Below are positions 7,744 to 17,066 of a DNA stretch of 64,000 nt, one piece after another (position 1 is the first letter of the stretch; each line of letters starts with the position of its first letter). The notes under the pieces were generated by a model that saw only the letters and a list, made by a program, of their open reading frames with translations, searched no databases and was not told the DNA's origin. The stretch is from JAKOUY01 sp037045185 (GTDB lineage Bacteria > Actinomycetota > Acidimicrobiia > Acidimicrobiales > Ilumatobacteraceae), in NCBI GenBank assembly GCA_037045185.1, contig JBAOHQ010000002.1, forward strand, positions 124,001 through 188,000, read 5' to 3'. Position numbers and translations under genes: made by a program.

Positions 7744-10480
7744 ATGACCGAAGGTGGATGGTTGCACCCACCGCTGTGGATCGATGGTGGGTCGCGATGA
7801 TCCGATCCGGCCGAGGCAGACTGCCCGGGTGGGTGAGGTCCGAGCGCAGGTAATAGAGGTCGCCGAGCCGTACGTCGACGTCGACGTGGTCGGCGCGGTG
7901 GCGTTGCGTTTCGTGGCGGCGGGTCGAGTAGTGCCGGGCGTGTCGGTCGACGGTGATGGGCGTGTCCGTTCGTGGTGGTGGCCATTGCCGACGGCGAGCG
8001 ACCGTGCTGCGTTGGCGTCGTTGGTGAGTGGGGCGAACGACGTGGAGGCGCACCGTCGTGCGGCTGACCAGTTGGCAGACGAGGTCGATGCGCGGGTTCG
8101 CGAGCGGCTGGCGTTCCTGGGGCTGGATCTGGTCGGGCGCCTCGGTGGTCGGCGGTCGCTGCCAGAGGTGTGGCTGCGATCGCTCACTTCTCTGGATCCG
8201 TGGCTGCCCGAGTCCACCGATGCCGTCAAGGCGACGGCGCTCGCGTCGGAGATCGCCGACTGGGTTCGAGGGGCGCTCGCGGGCGTCGGCGTGGTGACCG
8301 TGCAGTTGCGGGTCGTCGAGCCGGCCGGCCGAGGCGACCGGTGGATGATCGAGCCGCTTGTCACTGATGTCGACGAGTCCAGCCTCGTGCTGCCGTTGTC
8401 TGACGCACTCGGCGCCGGCTCACCGTTCCCGGCCGCGAACGCGTGAGGCGATCCTCACCACGTTGGGACGCGCCGTCCGGGTTGCTCCTGAGCTTCGCCC
8501 CTCTGATCGACGGGCCCGAACCGGGCACGGCTCTGTTCGACGACTCGCAGATCGTGACGCTGCTGACGGAACGCCTCGCGTCGCTCACCGACGTCGGCGT
8601 GGTCGTACTGGTGCCGGCGTGGTGGTCGAACCGCAAACGGCTCGGCGTTCGCGCCAAGGCGAGCACCGACACCGGTGCCGTCACCGCGGCGGGTTTCGGT
8701 TTCGACGACATCGTGCAGTTCAGGTGGGAGGCCGCCCTCGGCGACGAGCGGCTGACGAAGGCCGACCTCGCTGCATTGCAGCGCGCCGCGGCGGCGAAGT
8801 TGTCGCTGGTTCGCGTACGCGGCCAGTGGGTCCACGTGGACGCTGCTGAGCTGCGGGCTCTGCTCGCCGCGGCAGACCGTGACGGTGAAGCGACGGTTGG
8901 CGACGTCGTCCGGATCGGGCTCGGACTGCCCTCGATCGTCGCGCCCGGCGGAGCACGGGTGCTGGGCGCTTCGGCGACCGGCCGGCTGGGCGAACTGATC
9001 AGCGGCGCCCTGGGGCAGCGTGTCGATGCAGTCGAGCATCCCGATGGGTTCGTCGGGACGTTGCGCCCGTATCAGGCGCGCGGCGTCGGTTGGCTCGCGT
9101 TCCTCGGTCGGCTCGGGTTGGGCGCCTGCTTGGCCGACGACATGGGCCTCGGGAAGACGGCGCAGCTGATCGGCACCATGTTGGCCGACCGAACCGACAC
9201 GCCGACGCTCGTGGTGTGCCCCACGTCGGTGATCGGCAACTGGGAGCGCGAGCTCGACCGGTTCGCCCCAGAGCTTCGCGTGCTCACGCACCACGGGACT
9301 CAACGCACACGCACGCCGAAGGCGTTCGCGAAGCAGAGCGGCAGGCACGACGTGGTGGTGACGTCGTACGGCACGCTCGCCCGTGATGCGACTCTCGTTG
9401 CCGGTGTCGATTGGGGACGGTTGGTGCTCGATGAAGCGCAGCAGGTGAAGAACCCGCACACGGCACAGGCGAAGGCGGTGCGCCAGGTGCGGGCGGGAAG
9501 GCGGATCGCGATGACCGGCACCCCGGTGGAGAACCGGCTGAGTGAGCTGTGGGCAGTGCTCGAAGCGGTCAATCCGGGTCTGTTGGGATCGATGCGGTCG
9601 TTCAAGGAGCGGTTCGCGGTCCCGATCGAACGCGACGGCGACGACGAGGCCGCAGCCCGGCTGCAGCGTTTGACCGGACCGTTCGTGCTGCGCCGGCTCA
9701 AGACCGACCGCTCGATCATCGACGACCTGCCCGACAAGGTCGAGCTGACCGAGCACTGCCCGCTCACGCGTGAGCAGGCGACGCTCTACCAGGCAGCGGT
9801 CGACGATCTGCTGTTGCGCGTCTGCTGCCGCCGATGGTCAGGAGCGGCGAGGACTCGTGCTCGCCGGGATCATGAAGCTCAAGCAGATCTGCAACCACCC
9901 GGCGCACTACCTGAAGGACGGGAGCCGCCTCCACGCCCGATCCGGCAAGATGGAACGGACCGAGGAGCTGTTCGACGAACTGCTCGCGGCCGGCGACAAG
10001 GCGTTGTGCTTCACGCAGTTCACCGAGTGGGGCGATCAGCTCGTGCCGTACCTCGGGCGCCGGTTCGACGTCCCGGTGATGTGGCTGCACGGCGGCACCA
10101 CCCGCACGCGGCGCGACGAGATGGTCGCCGACTTCCAGTCGACGGCCGGTCCGGCGCTGTTCGTGCTGTCGTTGAAGGCGGGCGGTACCGGTCTGAACCT
10201 GACTGCGGCCTCGCATGTCGTGCACTTCGACCGCTGGTGGAACCCTGCGGTCGAGGACCAGGCGACCGACCGGGCGTTCCGCATCGGGCAGCATCGCAAC
10301 GTCATGGTGCACAAGTTGGTCAGTTCCGGCACCGTCGAGGAGCGGATCGATGCCATGATCACCCGCAAGCGAGCGCTGGCGGGCAAGGTCGTCGCGCCTG
10401 GCGAGACGTGGATCACCGAGTTGTCGGACGCCGAACTGCAAGACCTGCTCGCCTACGACCCGTCCGGGGAGGAGGACTGA
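7744..10480 (+). CDS. SNF2-family DEAD/DEAH-box helicase, frameshifted
   Basis: Swi2/Snf2 double-stranded DNA translocase of the actinobacterial type, with an N-terminal accessory region (DUF3670-like, containing VVVLVPAWW and LVRVRGQWVHVD near 8610-8840) and a C-terminal helicase core: motif I ADDMGLGKTAQ (near 9135), motif II LDEAQQVKN (near 9430), motif III MTGTPVENR (near 9510), then ICNHPAHYL, SLKAGGTGLNL and a motif VI region ending RAFRIGQHRNV (near 10275). The start at 7744 (MTEGGWLHPPLWIDGG) matches the family. Reading requires +1 shifts near 7795, 8430, 8500 and 9825. The first two thirds of the N-terminal region would otherwise look like a separate small gene. The stop overlaps the next start (TGATG). 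Probably active in DNA repair or transcription remodelling together with its SWIM partner. Confidence 0.85.
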
Positions 10481-11292
10481 TGGCCACCCGTCGACGCACG
10501 TGGGACGATCCGTGGCGCGCCTACCCCGCGTCGAAACCCCGCTCGATCGAGGGTGGGATCGCGAGCCGTAAGCAGCGTGGCGCGATGGCCGACACGTGGT
10601 GGTCGAAGCGGTTGGTCGATCTGCTCGATTCCTACGGCCTCGGGGCGCGTATGCAGCGCGGTCGGCGATACGCGCGACAGGGCCAACTCGTGTCGTTCGA
10701 TGTGCAGCCCGGCCTCGTCGTGGCGCAGGTGCAGGGATCGCGGTCCACTCCGTACGTGGTGAGCGTGCAGTTCTCGACACTCGACGAGCAACAGTGGGAG
10801 CTGGTGCAGCGTGAGATCGACGCCACGTTGCAGTTCTCGGCTCGGCTGCTCGCCGGTGAGGTGCCGTCCGACCTGGAGCACGTGTTCGCTCGGGCGGGCG
10901 TCCCCCTCCTGCCCCGACGCTGGAACGACCTGCGCGCATCCTGCTCCTGCCCTGACTGGGAGATCCCGTGCAAGCACGTGGCGGCAGTGCTGTATGTCCT
11001 CGCCGATCGGCTCGACGACGATCCCTGGCTACTACTGCTGTGGCGCGGCCGAACTCGCGAGCAGGTGCTCGCGCGCCTCGGCAGCCCCGACGAGGCAGCG
11101 GGGCAGATCGCACCGTGGTGGCCGCTTTTCCCGGGTGCGCCGCTGCCGTTCGAGATCGACCGGTTGAGCGAGGTCGGCGATGTCGACGCGTCAGCCGCGC
11201 TGACCCGACTCGGCCCGCTCGACGTCTCGGTCCGCGGACGACCCGTCGTCGAGCTGGTGGCCGACGTGTACCGGGCGTTGATCTCGGACTGA
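10480..11292 (+). CDS. SWIM zinc-finger protein
   Basis: A 270-residue protein with the SWIM motif CSCPDWEIPCKHVAAVLY (CxCx6-nCxH type) near 10943-11000, which binds zinc and probably nucleic acid or protein. The N-terminus RRRTWDDPWRAYPASKP and the following GIASRKQRG are typical of the SWIM proteins that travel with SNF2 helicases in actinobacteria. Its ATG overlaps the helicase stop, so the two are translationally coupled. The exact task of the pair is not established. The frame is intact, unlike the helicase gene before it. Confidence 0.85.
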   Translation: MATRRRTWDDPWRAYPASKPRSIEGGIASRKQRGAMADTWWSKRLVDLLDSYGLGARMQRGRRYARQGQLVSFDVQPGLVVAQVQGSRSTPYVVSVQFSTLDEQQWELVQREIDATLQFSARLLAGEVPSDLEHVFARAGVPLLPRRWNDLRASCSCPDWEIPCKHVAAVLYVLADRLDDDPWLLLLWRGRTREQVLARLGSPDEAAGQIAPWWPLFPGAPLPFEIDRLSEVGDVDASAALTRLGPLDVSVRGRPVVELVADVYRALISD

Positions 11293-11401
11293 TGACGAGT
11301 GCAGCCGCCAGCCACGTTGGAATCGCCGGCCGTTGGCAGCGATCCGCGAACACTCGTGGCAGCGATGTGTATAGCTTCTAGGGAGCGGAACGTCTAGGGT
11401 C

Positions 11402-12667
11402 ATGGTCGTGCTGGAACGTCGAATCGGGTCGGTGGTCCTCGAGATGCTGGACACGTTCCGGGTGGTGCACCTGGGTGGCGCGCGTCAGACCGGCAAGTCG
11501 ACGCTGATCCGAGACCTGTTGCCGGCACCCGAGGGGAGCAGCGTCACGCTCGACGACGAGGCGCTGTTGCTGCGAGCTCGTGAGGATGCTGCTGGTTTTG
11601 TCGCATCGCTCGAGCGGCCCGCTCGGATCGACGAGTTCCAGCGGGCGGGCGAGGGTCTCCTGCTCGCCGTCAAGGCTGCCGCGGATGTCGACCGCCGGCG
11701 TGGGCAGTTTCTCCTGACCGGTTCGGCCGGCTCGATCTCGGTCGGTCGGAGCGTCGAGACGCTTGCCGGACGTGTCGGTCGGTCTGTGTTGTGGCCACTG
11801 TCGCAGGGCGAGCAGCGTGGTGAGCGAGAGGAATTCCTGGACCGCCTCGCGATGCCCGAGTCGTGGCCGCCGCCGAGCCGCTGGACGTCGCCGGTCCGCA
11901 ACGACGTCCTGGCTGCGGTTGTGCTCGGCGGCTATCCGGAAGTCGTCACCGAATCGCTGTCGTCGAGGTCGCGGTCGCGGTGGTTCGAGTCGTACGCCAG
12001 CGAGATCATCGACCGGGAAGCCGTCCGATCGCTCGTCGAACGGACGCCCGGGCCGGAACTCCGACGCTTCCTGCGCATGCTTGCGGCCCGCAGTGGTCGT
12101 GAGCTCGTGATCACCGAGGTCGCCCGCGACGTCGGGATCAGCCGGATCACGGCGACGCGCTACCTCGCGTTGCTCGAAGCCTTGTATCTCGTGCACCTGC
12201 AACCTGCCTGGGCGACGAACGCGACAACACGGGCGAAGCGCGCGTCCAAGATCCACCTCGTCGACACAGGCCTCGCGACGTCGCTGCTCGGTCTCGGCGA
12301 ACGCGAACTCGGTACGCTCGAACGCGATCGCGAGCTCGGGTTCCTGCTGGAGAGCTTCGTCGTGACCGAACTGTGCAAGCAGGCGAGCTGGAACCACCGT
12401 GCGGTCGACATCCTGCACTTCCATGACCGCAACGGCCCCGAGGTCGACATCATCGTCGAGCAGCGCACGACCGGCGCAGTTGCAGGGGTCGAGGTGAAGG
12501 CGACGATGACGCCGCGCGCCGAACATGCGCGCCACCTCGTACTGCTGCGGGATCGGCTCGGCGACGCGTTCACGGTCGGCGTGGTGATGCACCTCGGCGC
12601 CGCCGTGCTCCCATTGGGCGATCGGCTGTGGGCCGTCCCGGTGCCCGCGCTCTGGACGCCGTGGTGA
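11402..12667 (+). CDS. AAA ATPase with DUF4143 domain
   Basis: A protein of 421 residues. The N-terminal P-loop ATPase (AAA_14) has Walker A GGARQTGKST, Walker B RIDEFQRA and the sensor stretch FLLTGSA. The C-terminal half is DUF4143, with a winged-helix-like DVGISRITATRYLALLEALYLV and the nuclease-fold-like region GPEVDIIVE...GVEVKATMT. The family is widespread and mobile in bacteria and archaea, with no settled function. It is a single gene with about 109 bases before it. A diverged fragment of the same kind of gene lies at 14099-14143. Confidence 0.85.
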   Translation: MVVLERRIGSVVLEMLDTFRVVHLGGARQTGKSTLIRDLLPAPEGSSVTLDDEALLLRAREDAAGFVASLERPARIDEFQRAGEGLLLAVKAAADVDRRRGQFLLTGSAGSISVGRSVETLAGRVGRSVLWPLSQGEQRGEREEFLDRLAMPESWPPPSRWTSPVRNDVLAAVVLGGYPEVVTESLSSRSRSRWFESYASEIIDREAVRSLVERTPGPELRRFLRMLAARSGRELVITEVARDVGISRITATRYLALLEALYLVHLQPAWATNATTRAKRASKIHLVDTGLATSLLGLGERELGTLERDRELGFLLESFVVTELCKQASWNHRAVDILHFHDRNGPEVDIIVEQRTTGAVAGVEVKATMTPRAEHARHLVLLRDRLGDAFTVGVVMHLGAAVLPLGDRLWAVPVPALWTPW

Positions 12668-12833
12668 CTCGAGGGTGGCTCGACCGATGACGCGTGCCGG
12701 GGCGTCCCGCGTTCGCCCCGACCGTCATGGCTGCGGCGGCGTCAGCTCACCTGCTGAGTGAGTGCCCCGGGGAGCGGTTCGAACCCTCACTCCCTTTCGG
12801 GAAGGTGCTCCTCGGGCTGACCGCTGCGGCCAA
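12668..12833. other. Intergenic stretch with a possible degenerate tRNA 3' half (minus strand)
   Basis: Read on the minus strand from 12833 to 12762 there is a hairpin TTCCC-GAAA-GGGA, a T-arm-like GAGGG/TTCGAAC/CGCTC with one mismatched pair, then CCCGGGGCAC. This has the shape of a class II tRNA 3' half, and its end resembles the repeats at 5.9 and 7.6 kb. It sits exactly where the HipA remnant loses homology, so it may be an old insertion scar. Low confidence. Confidence 0.25.
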
Positions 12834-13204
12834 CACGAGCCAGTTGAATACAAGGGCGTCGAAGAACCGCGCGCCACGTCGCGGTATCCGGCGACCTCAC
12901 GGATGAGCCCGCCGAGCTGTTCGGCACCTGGACCCCCGTCGACTTCATACTTCCGGTCGGGGTGGACGCTGAGCACCTGGCACAGGTCCTCCTGATGGAC
13001 CCGCACGACGGCACCGGAGTCGTCGATGATCCGGTCATAGCGCTCGACTACAAGCGCCCGCTCCGCACCGAAGGTATGGATTGATGTCGTCGCAGCGATC
13101 AGGCCAGCACGCCGAGCGGCAGCGAGGCAGAGGTGCTCGTTGATGTCGAAGTCAACACCGACAGTGGCGGGCGGTGGCGTCAGCCGGGCCTGATGGCTGA
13201 CCAC
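12834..13204 (-). pseudogene. HipA-type kinase toxin remnant, truncated at both ends
   Basis: The translation contains NEHLCLAAARRAGL, ALVVERYDR and VHQEDLCQVLSVHPDRKYE, diagnostic of the middle of HipA serine/threonine kinases (translation-inhibiting toxins that phosphorylate glutamyl-tRNA synthetase). After a frame break near 12860 the conserved RFFDALVFNWLV follows and then homology stops, just before the catalytic DxHxKN motif. The N-terminal third and the whole catalytic end are missing, and no HipB antitoxin is nearby. A dead fragment, overlapping the end of the acetyltransferase gene by 25 bases. Confidence 0.75.
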
Positions 13205-13689
13205 TCACGTCGAAGGATGGCGAAGATCCACGTGTCGGCTCGTGATCCATCTGCGTTCGCCCATGCTTCGAGCAGCCGTCCCTCCAGGCGGAACCCGCAA
13301 CGCTCGAACACTCGCTGCATCGCCCGGTTGTCGTGACGAGTCGTCGCTTCGATGCGATGAAGTTCGTTGTAGCTAGAGAAGAGGTGATCGACGATCCAGG
13401 AGACGGCCGCTGTCCCGACCCCTCGGCCGCGGTGCGCTTGCGCGATTCGAATGTCGAGCAGCGGGCTGCCGGTGGCGATGTCGTCGAGATCGAACACTCG
13501 GATCAACCCGATCGTCTCGTCACCTGCCTCCACCCAGAACGACTCGATGTCGTCTCCGACAAGTTTGACGTTGGCCGCCTGCTCCTCCGTGAGGGTCGGC
13601 TGCCAGTGGTAGGGCCACACGTTCGACGACAGAAAGCTCACCGCCGCATCGGCGTGAGCGGGCCAGACGAGAGGTACGAAGCTCGGCAC
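13180..13689 (-). CDS. GNAT-family N-acetyltransferase
   Basis: About 170 residues from GTG at 13689 (VPSFVPLVWPAHAD). The acetyl-CoA binding motif A is visible as RIAQAHRGRGVGTAAV, followed by EATTRHDNRAMQRVFERCGF, a typical RimJ/RimL-like stretch. Substrate unknown; family members acetylate protein N-termini, amines or antibiotics. A longer open frame starts at 13770, but the extra N-terminus does not match the family. Transcribed toward the HipA remnant. Confidence 0.8.
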   Translation of the reverse strand: MPSFVPLVWPAHADAAVSFLSSNVWPYHWQPTLTEEQAANVKLVGDDIESFWVEAGDETIGLIRVFDLDDIATGSPLLDIRIAQAHRGRGVGTAAVSWIVDHLFSSYNELHRIEATTRHDNRAMQRVFERCGFRLEGRLLEAWANADGSRADTWIFAILRREWSAIRPG

Positions 13690-13895
13690 GTGCGCAGCTT
13701 CGCACTCTGCACTCGCTTGCCGTGTCGCATACTCCTCGATCGGCCCGGTGGGCGCTGGGCAAACTGCCACCTAACCCCGGATACGGGACACGGGTCGACG
13801 CCCGCCGGACTGCGCCAGAACTGGCGTGATGTGCAGGTGCGGCCTGGAAGTCGTCGATGTCCTCCGCGGGGCGGATGATCAGCCCGCCCCGCATC

Positions 13896-13947
13896 CACCG
13901 TGGTCACCGAAAATCTCGCCCGATGAGGGATGCGGTGACCACGGTGG
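13896..13947. repeat. 15-bp perfect inverted repeat, 22-base loop
   Basis: CCACCGTGGTCACCG at 13896-13910 and its exact complement CGGTGACCACGGTGG at 13933-13947. No T-run follows on either side, so it is a poor terminator candidate. It could be a protein-binding site or the end of a lost element. Confidence 0.6.
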
Positions 13948-14077
13948 GGGTGAGCTTGGCATCGGTCTCGGTGACGTGGGAGTCGTCGGCGACCTCATCC
14001 TCGGCGGCCGTGGTGACGAGCGTCCGATGGTCGATGGTCGCACGCAGAGTTGGGTGCCGATGTGGATCGTGACGACG

Positions 14078-14143
14078 CGATCCGGCCGAGGCAGACGGCG
14101 CGGTGGTTCGAGCCGTACCCCAGCGAGACGATCCACCGGGAGC
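14078..14143 (+). other. Composite fragment: SNF2-gene piece joined to DUF4143-gene piece
   Basis: 14078-14096 (CGATCCGGCCGAGGCAGAC) is identical to 7803-7821 near the start of the SNF2 gene. Immediately after it, 14099-14143 matches 11976-12020 of the DUF4143 ATPase gene at roughly 85% by eye and translates as RWFEPYPSETIHRE against RWFESYASEIIDRE. Two unrelated gene pieces abut, so this is a recombination scar or the remains of a second copy of the region. Confidence 0.6.
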
Positions 14144-14208
14144 TCGCAAGCGGATATTGGTCAGCCGGTGACGCTGGCTTAGTCTGTGTGTGACTATTGT
14201 GTTCTCCG

Positions 14209-15087
14209 ATGCGAAGGCCAACCCGAGTTCTCACCACTGCCCTCGCCCTGTTGGGCTTCCTCGGTGCTTCGTGCGGGTCGACTGACTCCGACTCGGCGGC
14301 GACCACCCCGATCACCGTGGCGGCCACGGCCGCCCCAACCACAGATGCGCCGACGACAGATGTGCCCACTGCCGTGGCTGCAACGGACGCTCACACGACT
14401 GCGCCGGCCGTGACGGGCGATATCACCGTGTTCGCGGCGGCATCGTTGACGGCGGCGTTCACGGAGATCGGTGACGAGTTCATGGTCGAGAACCCGGCCG
14501 CGAAGGTGACGTTCAACTTCGCGGCCTCGTCGGAGCTCGTGACGCAGATCGGTGAGGGCGCCCCTGCTGATGTGTTCGCGTCGGCTGACTTGAGCAACAT
14601 GACGAAGCTGACCGACGCTGGCAAGAACGCGTCGGAACCGGTGGTGTTCGTCACGAACCTGGCGGAGATCATCGTCGGTGCGGGCAACCCGAAAGGGATC
14701 ACCGGTGTGGCCGACCTGGCGAATCCTGGTTTGATCGTGGTCGTGTGCGCCCCGGAGGTTCCTTGCGGGAAGTACGCGGCGACGATCTTCAAGAACGCCG
14801 GCGTGACGGTGACGCCGAAGTCGCTGGAGGGGAACGTCAAGGCGGTGGTGGCGAAGGTGACCTTGGGTGAGGCGGACGCGGGGATCGTTTACAAGACAGA
14901 CGTCACAGCCGCTGGCGACACAGCGGAGGGTGTCGAGATCCCGGCCGACATCAACGTGGTTGCGAAGTATCCGATTGCCGTGACCAAGGAGGCGGCGAAC
15001 GCCGACGGTGCGCAGGCGTTCATCGACTTCGTGAACAGCGAGCAGGGTCAGAAGATCCTCACCTCGTACGGCTTCCTGGTCCCGTGA
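14209..15087 (+). CDS. modA: Molybdate ABC transporter substrate-binding lipoprotein ModA
   Basis: A 292-residue lipoprotein: N-terminal signal with lipobox LGASC, a Thr/Ala/Asp-rich linker (about residues 25-65), then the binding domain with ITVFAAASLTAAFTEIG, NFAASSELVTQI and GAPADVFASAD, which are the hallmark segments of ModA, and further on GIVYKTDV. It captures molybdate or tungstate outside the membrane for ModBC. First gene of modABC; its stop overlaps the modB GTG start (GTGA). An in-frame TTG lies 12 bases upstream, but the ATG gives the better signal peptide (MRRPTRVLTTALALLGFLG). Confidence 0.93.
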   Translation: MRRPTRVLTTALALLGFLGASCGSTDSDSAATTPITVAATAAPTTDAPTTDVPTAVAATDAHTTAPAVTGDITVFAAASLTAAFTEIGDEFMVENPAAKVTFNFAASSELVTQIGEGAPADVFASADLSNMTKLTDAGKNASEPVVFVTNLAEIIVGAGNPKGITGVADLANPGLIVVVCAPEVPCGKYAATIFKNAGVTVTPKSLEGNVKAVVAKVTLGEADAGIVYKTDVTAAGDTAEGVEIPADINVVAKYPIAVTKEAANADGAQAFIDFVNSEQGQKILTSYGFLVP

Positions 15088-15917
15088 GTCGTCGCCGGCG
15101 CCGGGGAAGGCGGGCCAGTCTGCCTGTCCCGGTACTGGCACTCGCCGTTGTCTCGGTGCTGTTCTTCGCCCTGCCGCTGATCGGGTTGTTGTGGCGGGCC
15201 CCGTGGTCGAACGCGTGGCATTACCTCACCGAGGCCGATTCCCTGACGGCGTTGCGGCTGTCGATGATCTGCTCGTTGTGGGCGACCGGCCTGTCGATCC
15301 TGCTCGGCGTGCCGCTGGCGTGGTTGCTGGCGCGGGTCGAGTTCCGGGGCCGTGGGATGGTGCGGGCGTTGTGCACGCTGTCGATGGTGCTGCCACCGGT
15401 GGTCGGTGGCGTCGCCCTGTTCTTCGCGTTGGGACGACGTGGCATCGTCGGGCAGTACCTCGACCGTTGGTTCGACGTCACGCTCCCGTTCACGACTGCT
15501 GGGGTGGTGGTCGCCCAGACGTTCGTTGCGATGCCGTTCCTGGTGATCACCGTCGAGGCCTCGCTGCGACAGCTCGACGGTGGGGTCGAGGATGCATCGC
15601 GAACGCTGGGGGCGTCGCGCTGGTACACGTTCCGCCGGGTGACGATGCCCGCGATCCGTCCCGCGCTCGCGGCCGGCGCGGTGCTCGCGTGGGCTCGGGC
15701 GTTGGGGGAGTTCGGGGCGACGATCACGTTCGCCGGCAACTTCCCCGGAACGACCCAGACGATGCCGCTCGCGGTCTACCTCTCGCTGGAGACCAACCCG
15801 GAGGAGGCGATCGTGCTTGCCCTGTTGCTGATCGCGATCTCGTTCGCCGTGCTCGTCGGGCTGCGTGATCGGTGGTTCGGGCGCGCCAGCCAGCGCATCT
15901 CGACGGTGGCCGCGTGA
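15084..15917 (+). CDS. modB: Molybdate ABC transporter permease ModB
   Basis: A 277-residue integral membrane protein of the BPD_transp_1 family, with about six hydrophobic segments. The cytoplasmic coupling loop is visible as ASRTLGASRWYTFRRVTMP, and ARALGEFGATITFAGN is characteristic of ModB. It forms the channel with ModC. GTG start overlapping modA; the stop overlaps the modC GTG start (GTGA), so the three genes form one translationally coupled operon. Confidence 0.93.
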   Translation: MSRRRRRGRRASLPVPVLALAVVSVLFFALPLIGLLWRAPWSNAWHYLTEADSLTALRLSMICSLWATGLSILLGVPLAWLLARVEFRGRGMVRALCTLSMVLPPVVGGVALFFALGRRGIVGQYLDRWFDVTLPFTTAGVVVAQTFVAMPFLVITVEASLRQLDGGVEDASRTLGASRWYTFRRVTMPAIRPALAAGAVLAWARALGEFGATITFAGNFPGTTQTMPLAVYLSLETNPEEAIVLALLLIAISFAVLVGLRDRWFGRASQRISTVAA

Positions 15918-16970
15918 CCCTGTCGGCGCAGATCGCGCTCCGGCTCGGCACGCTCGACCTGCACGCCGATCTCGACGTGAAGCCCGGCGAGCTCCTCGCG
16001 TTGCTCGGCCCGAACGGGGCCGGCAAGAGCACGGTGTTGCGCTGCCTGGCTGGTCTCGCGCCGATCGACAGCGGCGTCATCACGATCGACGTCGTCGTCG
16101 TCGACGACCCGTCGACCGACACCTTCGTCGAACCGGAGAACCGACCGATCGGGTTCGTGTTCCAGAACTACCTCCTCTTCGAACACATGAGCGTGCTCGA
16201 GAACGTCGCCTACGGACTCCGCGCCCGCAAGACCCCGAAGGTGGAGGCTCGTCGGATCGCTCGCGAGTGGCTCGACCGGGTCCGTCTCGCCGACTACGCG
16301 GACCAGCGCCCGCGCGCGTTGTCGGGCGGGCAGGCTCAACGCGCTGCCCTGGCCCGTGCCCTCGCAACCAACCCGCGCCTGCTGCTCCTGGACGAACCGC
16401 TTGCTGCGCTCGACGCCGGCACACGGAGCGGTGTCCGCCGGGATCTGCGCCGCCATCTCGCATCGTTCGATGGGATGCGGATCCTCGTCACCCACGACCC
16501 CGTCGACGCCTATGCGCTCGCCGATCGGGTCGCGATCCTCGACAGCGGGCGCATCGTCCAGGTCGGCACCCTCGCCGAAGTGACCGCTCATCCGCGGTCG
16601 CGTTACGTGGCCGACCTCGTCGGGGTCAACCTCGTCACGGGCGTGGTCACAGACGGGGTGCTGACGACTGAGGCCGGCGCCCGTGTGGTGATCGCCGACG
16701 CACTCCCCGGGTTGTCGTTCGCGGTGATCCGTCCGCACTCGATCTCGCTCGTCGCGCGAGCCGGCTGTCGGGTCCAGCGCGCGCAACACCTGGTTCGGCA
16801 CGATCGCGGACATCGATCGGCTCGGTGACCGAGCCCGGATCGGGATCGACGGCCAACTGCCGCTCGTCGCCGAGATCACCGCAGCCTCGCTCGAAGCCCT
16901 GCAGCTCCGACCCGGCGACGAGATCCACGCATCCGCCAAGGCCACCGACATCGAGGTGTACCTGGCGTGA
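15914..16970 (+). CDS. modC: Molybdate ABC transporter ATP-binding protein ModC, one frameshift
   Basis: Walker A LLGPNGAGKST, Q-loop FQNYLLFEHM, signature LSGGQAQR and Walker B LLLLDEPLAALD define the transport ATPase. The frame breaks near 16765: the first frame ends early, but the +1 frame continues with FGTIADIDRLGDRARIGIDG and a TOBE-like molybdate-binding domain up to the stop at 16970. The extra base lies at a C before GAG. Repaired length about 350 residues is normal for ModC. Powers molybdate uptake with ModAB. Probably a sequence error rather than a true truncation. Confidence 0.88.
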
Positions 16971-17066
16971 ACCACCTCGACCTGTCCCGCCGCCCGCACA
17001 ACCCCGCATCACGACACGCCGACCGCGACCGGACCGGCAGTGTCTGAGTAGCGGCGAACTGCGACG

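Larger units (their letters stand above)
13690..14208. other. Gene-poor stretch with debris between acetyltransferase and modA
   Basis: About 520 bases with no gene I can support. It contains a 15-bp inverted repeat (13896-13947) and a composite scar (14078-14143) whose halves match the SNF2 gene and the DUF4143 gene. It appears to be recombination debris. The promoter of the modA operon must lie in its last 60 bases; no clear -35/-10 pair is visible. Confidence 0.5.

Noticed and set aside
7609..8364. Minus-strand frame of 251 codons opposite the SNF2 start
   Set aside because: Ser/Arg/Thr-rich shadow that also ends in the antisense tRNA tail; the plus strand carries a conserved helicase N-terminus.
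13896..13947. Rho-independent terminator
   Set aside because: The hairpin has no following T-run on either strand and no gene ends beside it.
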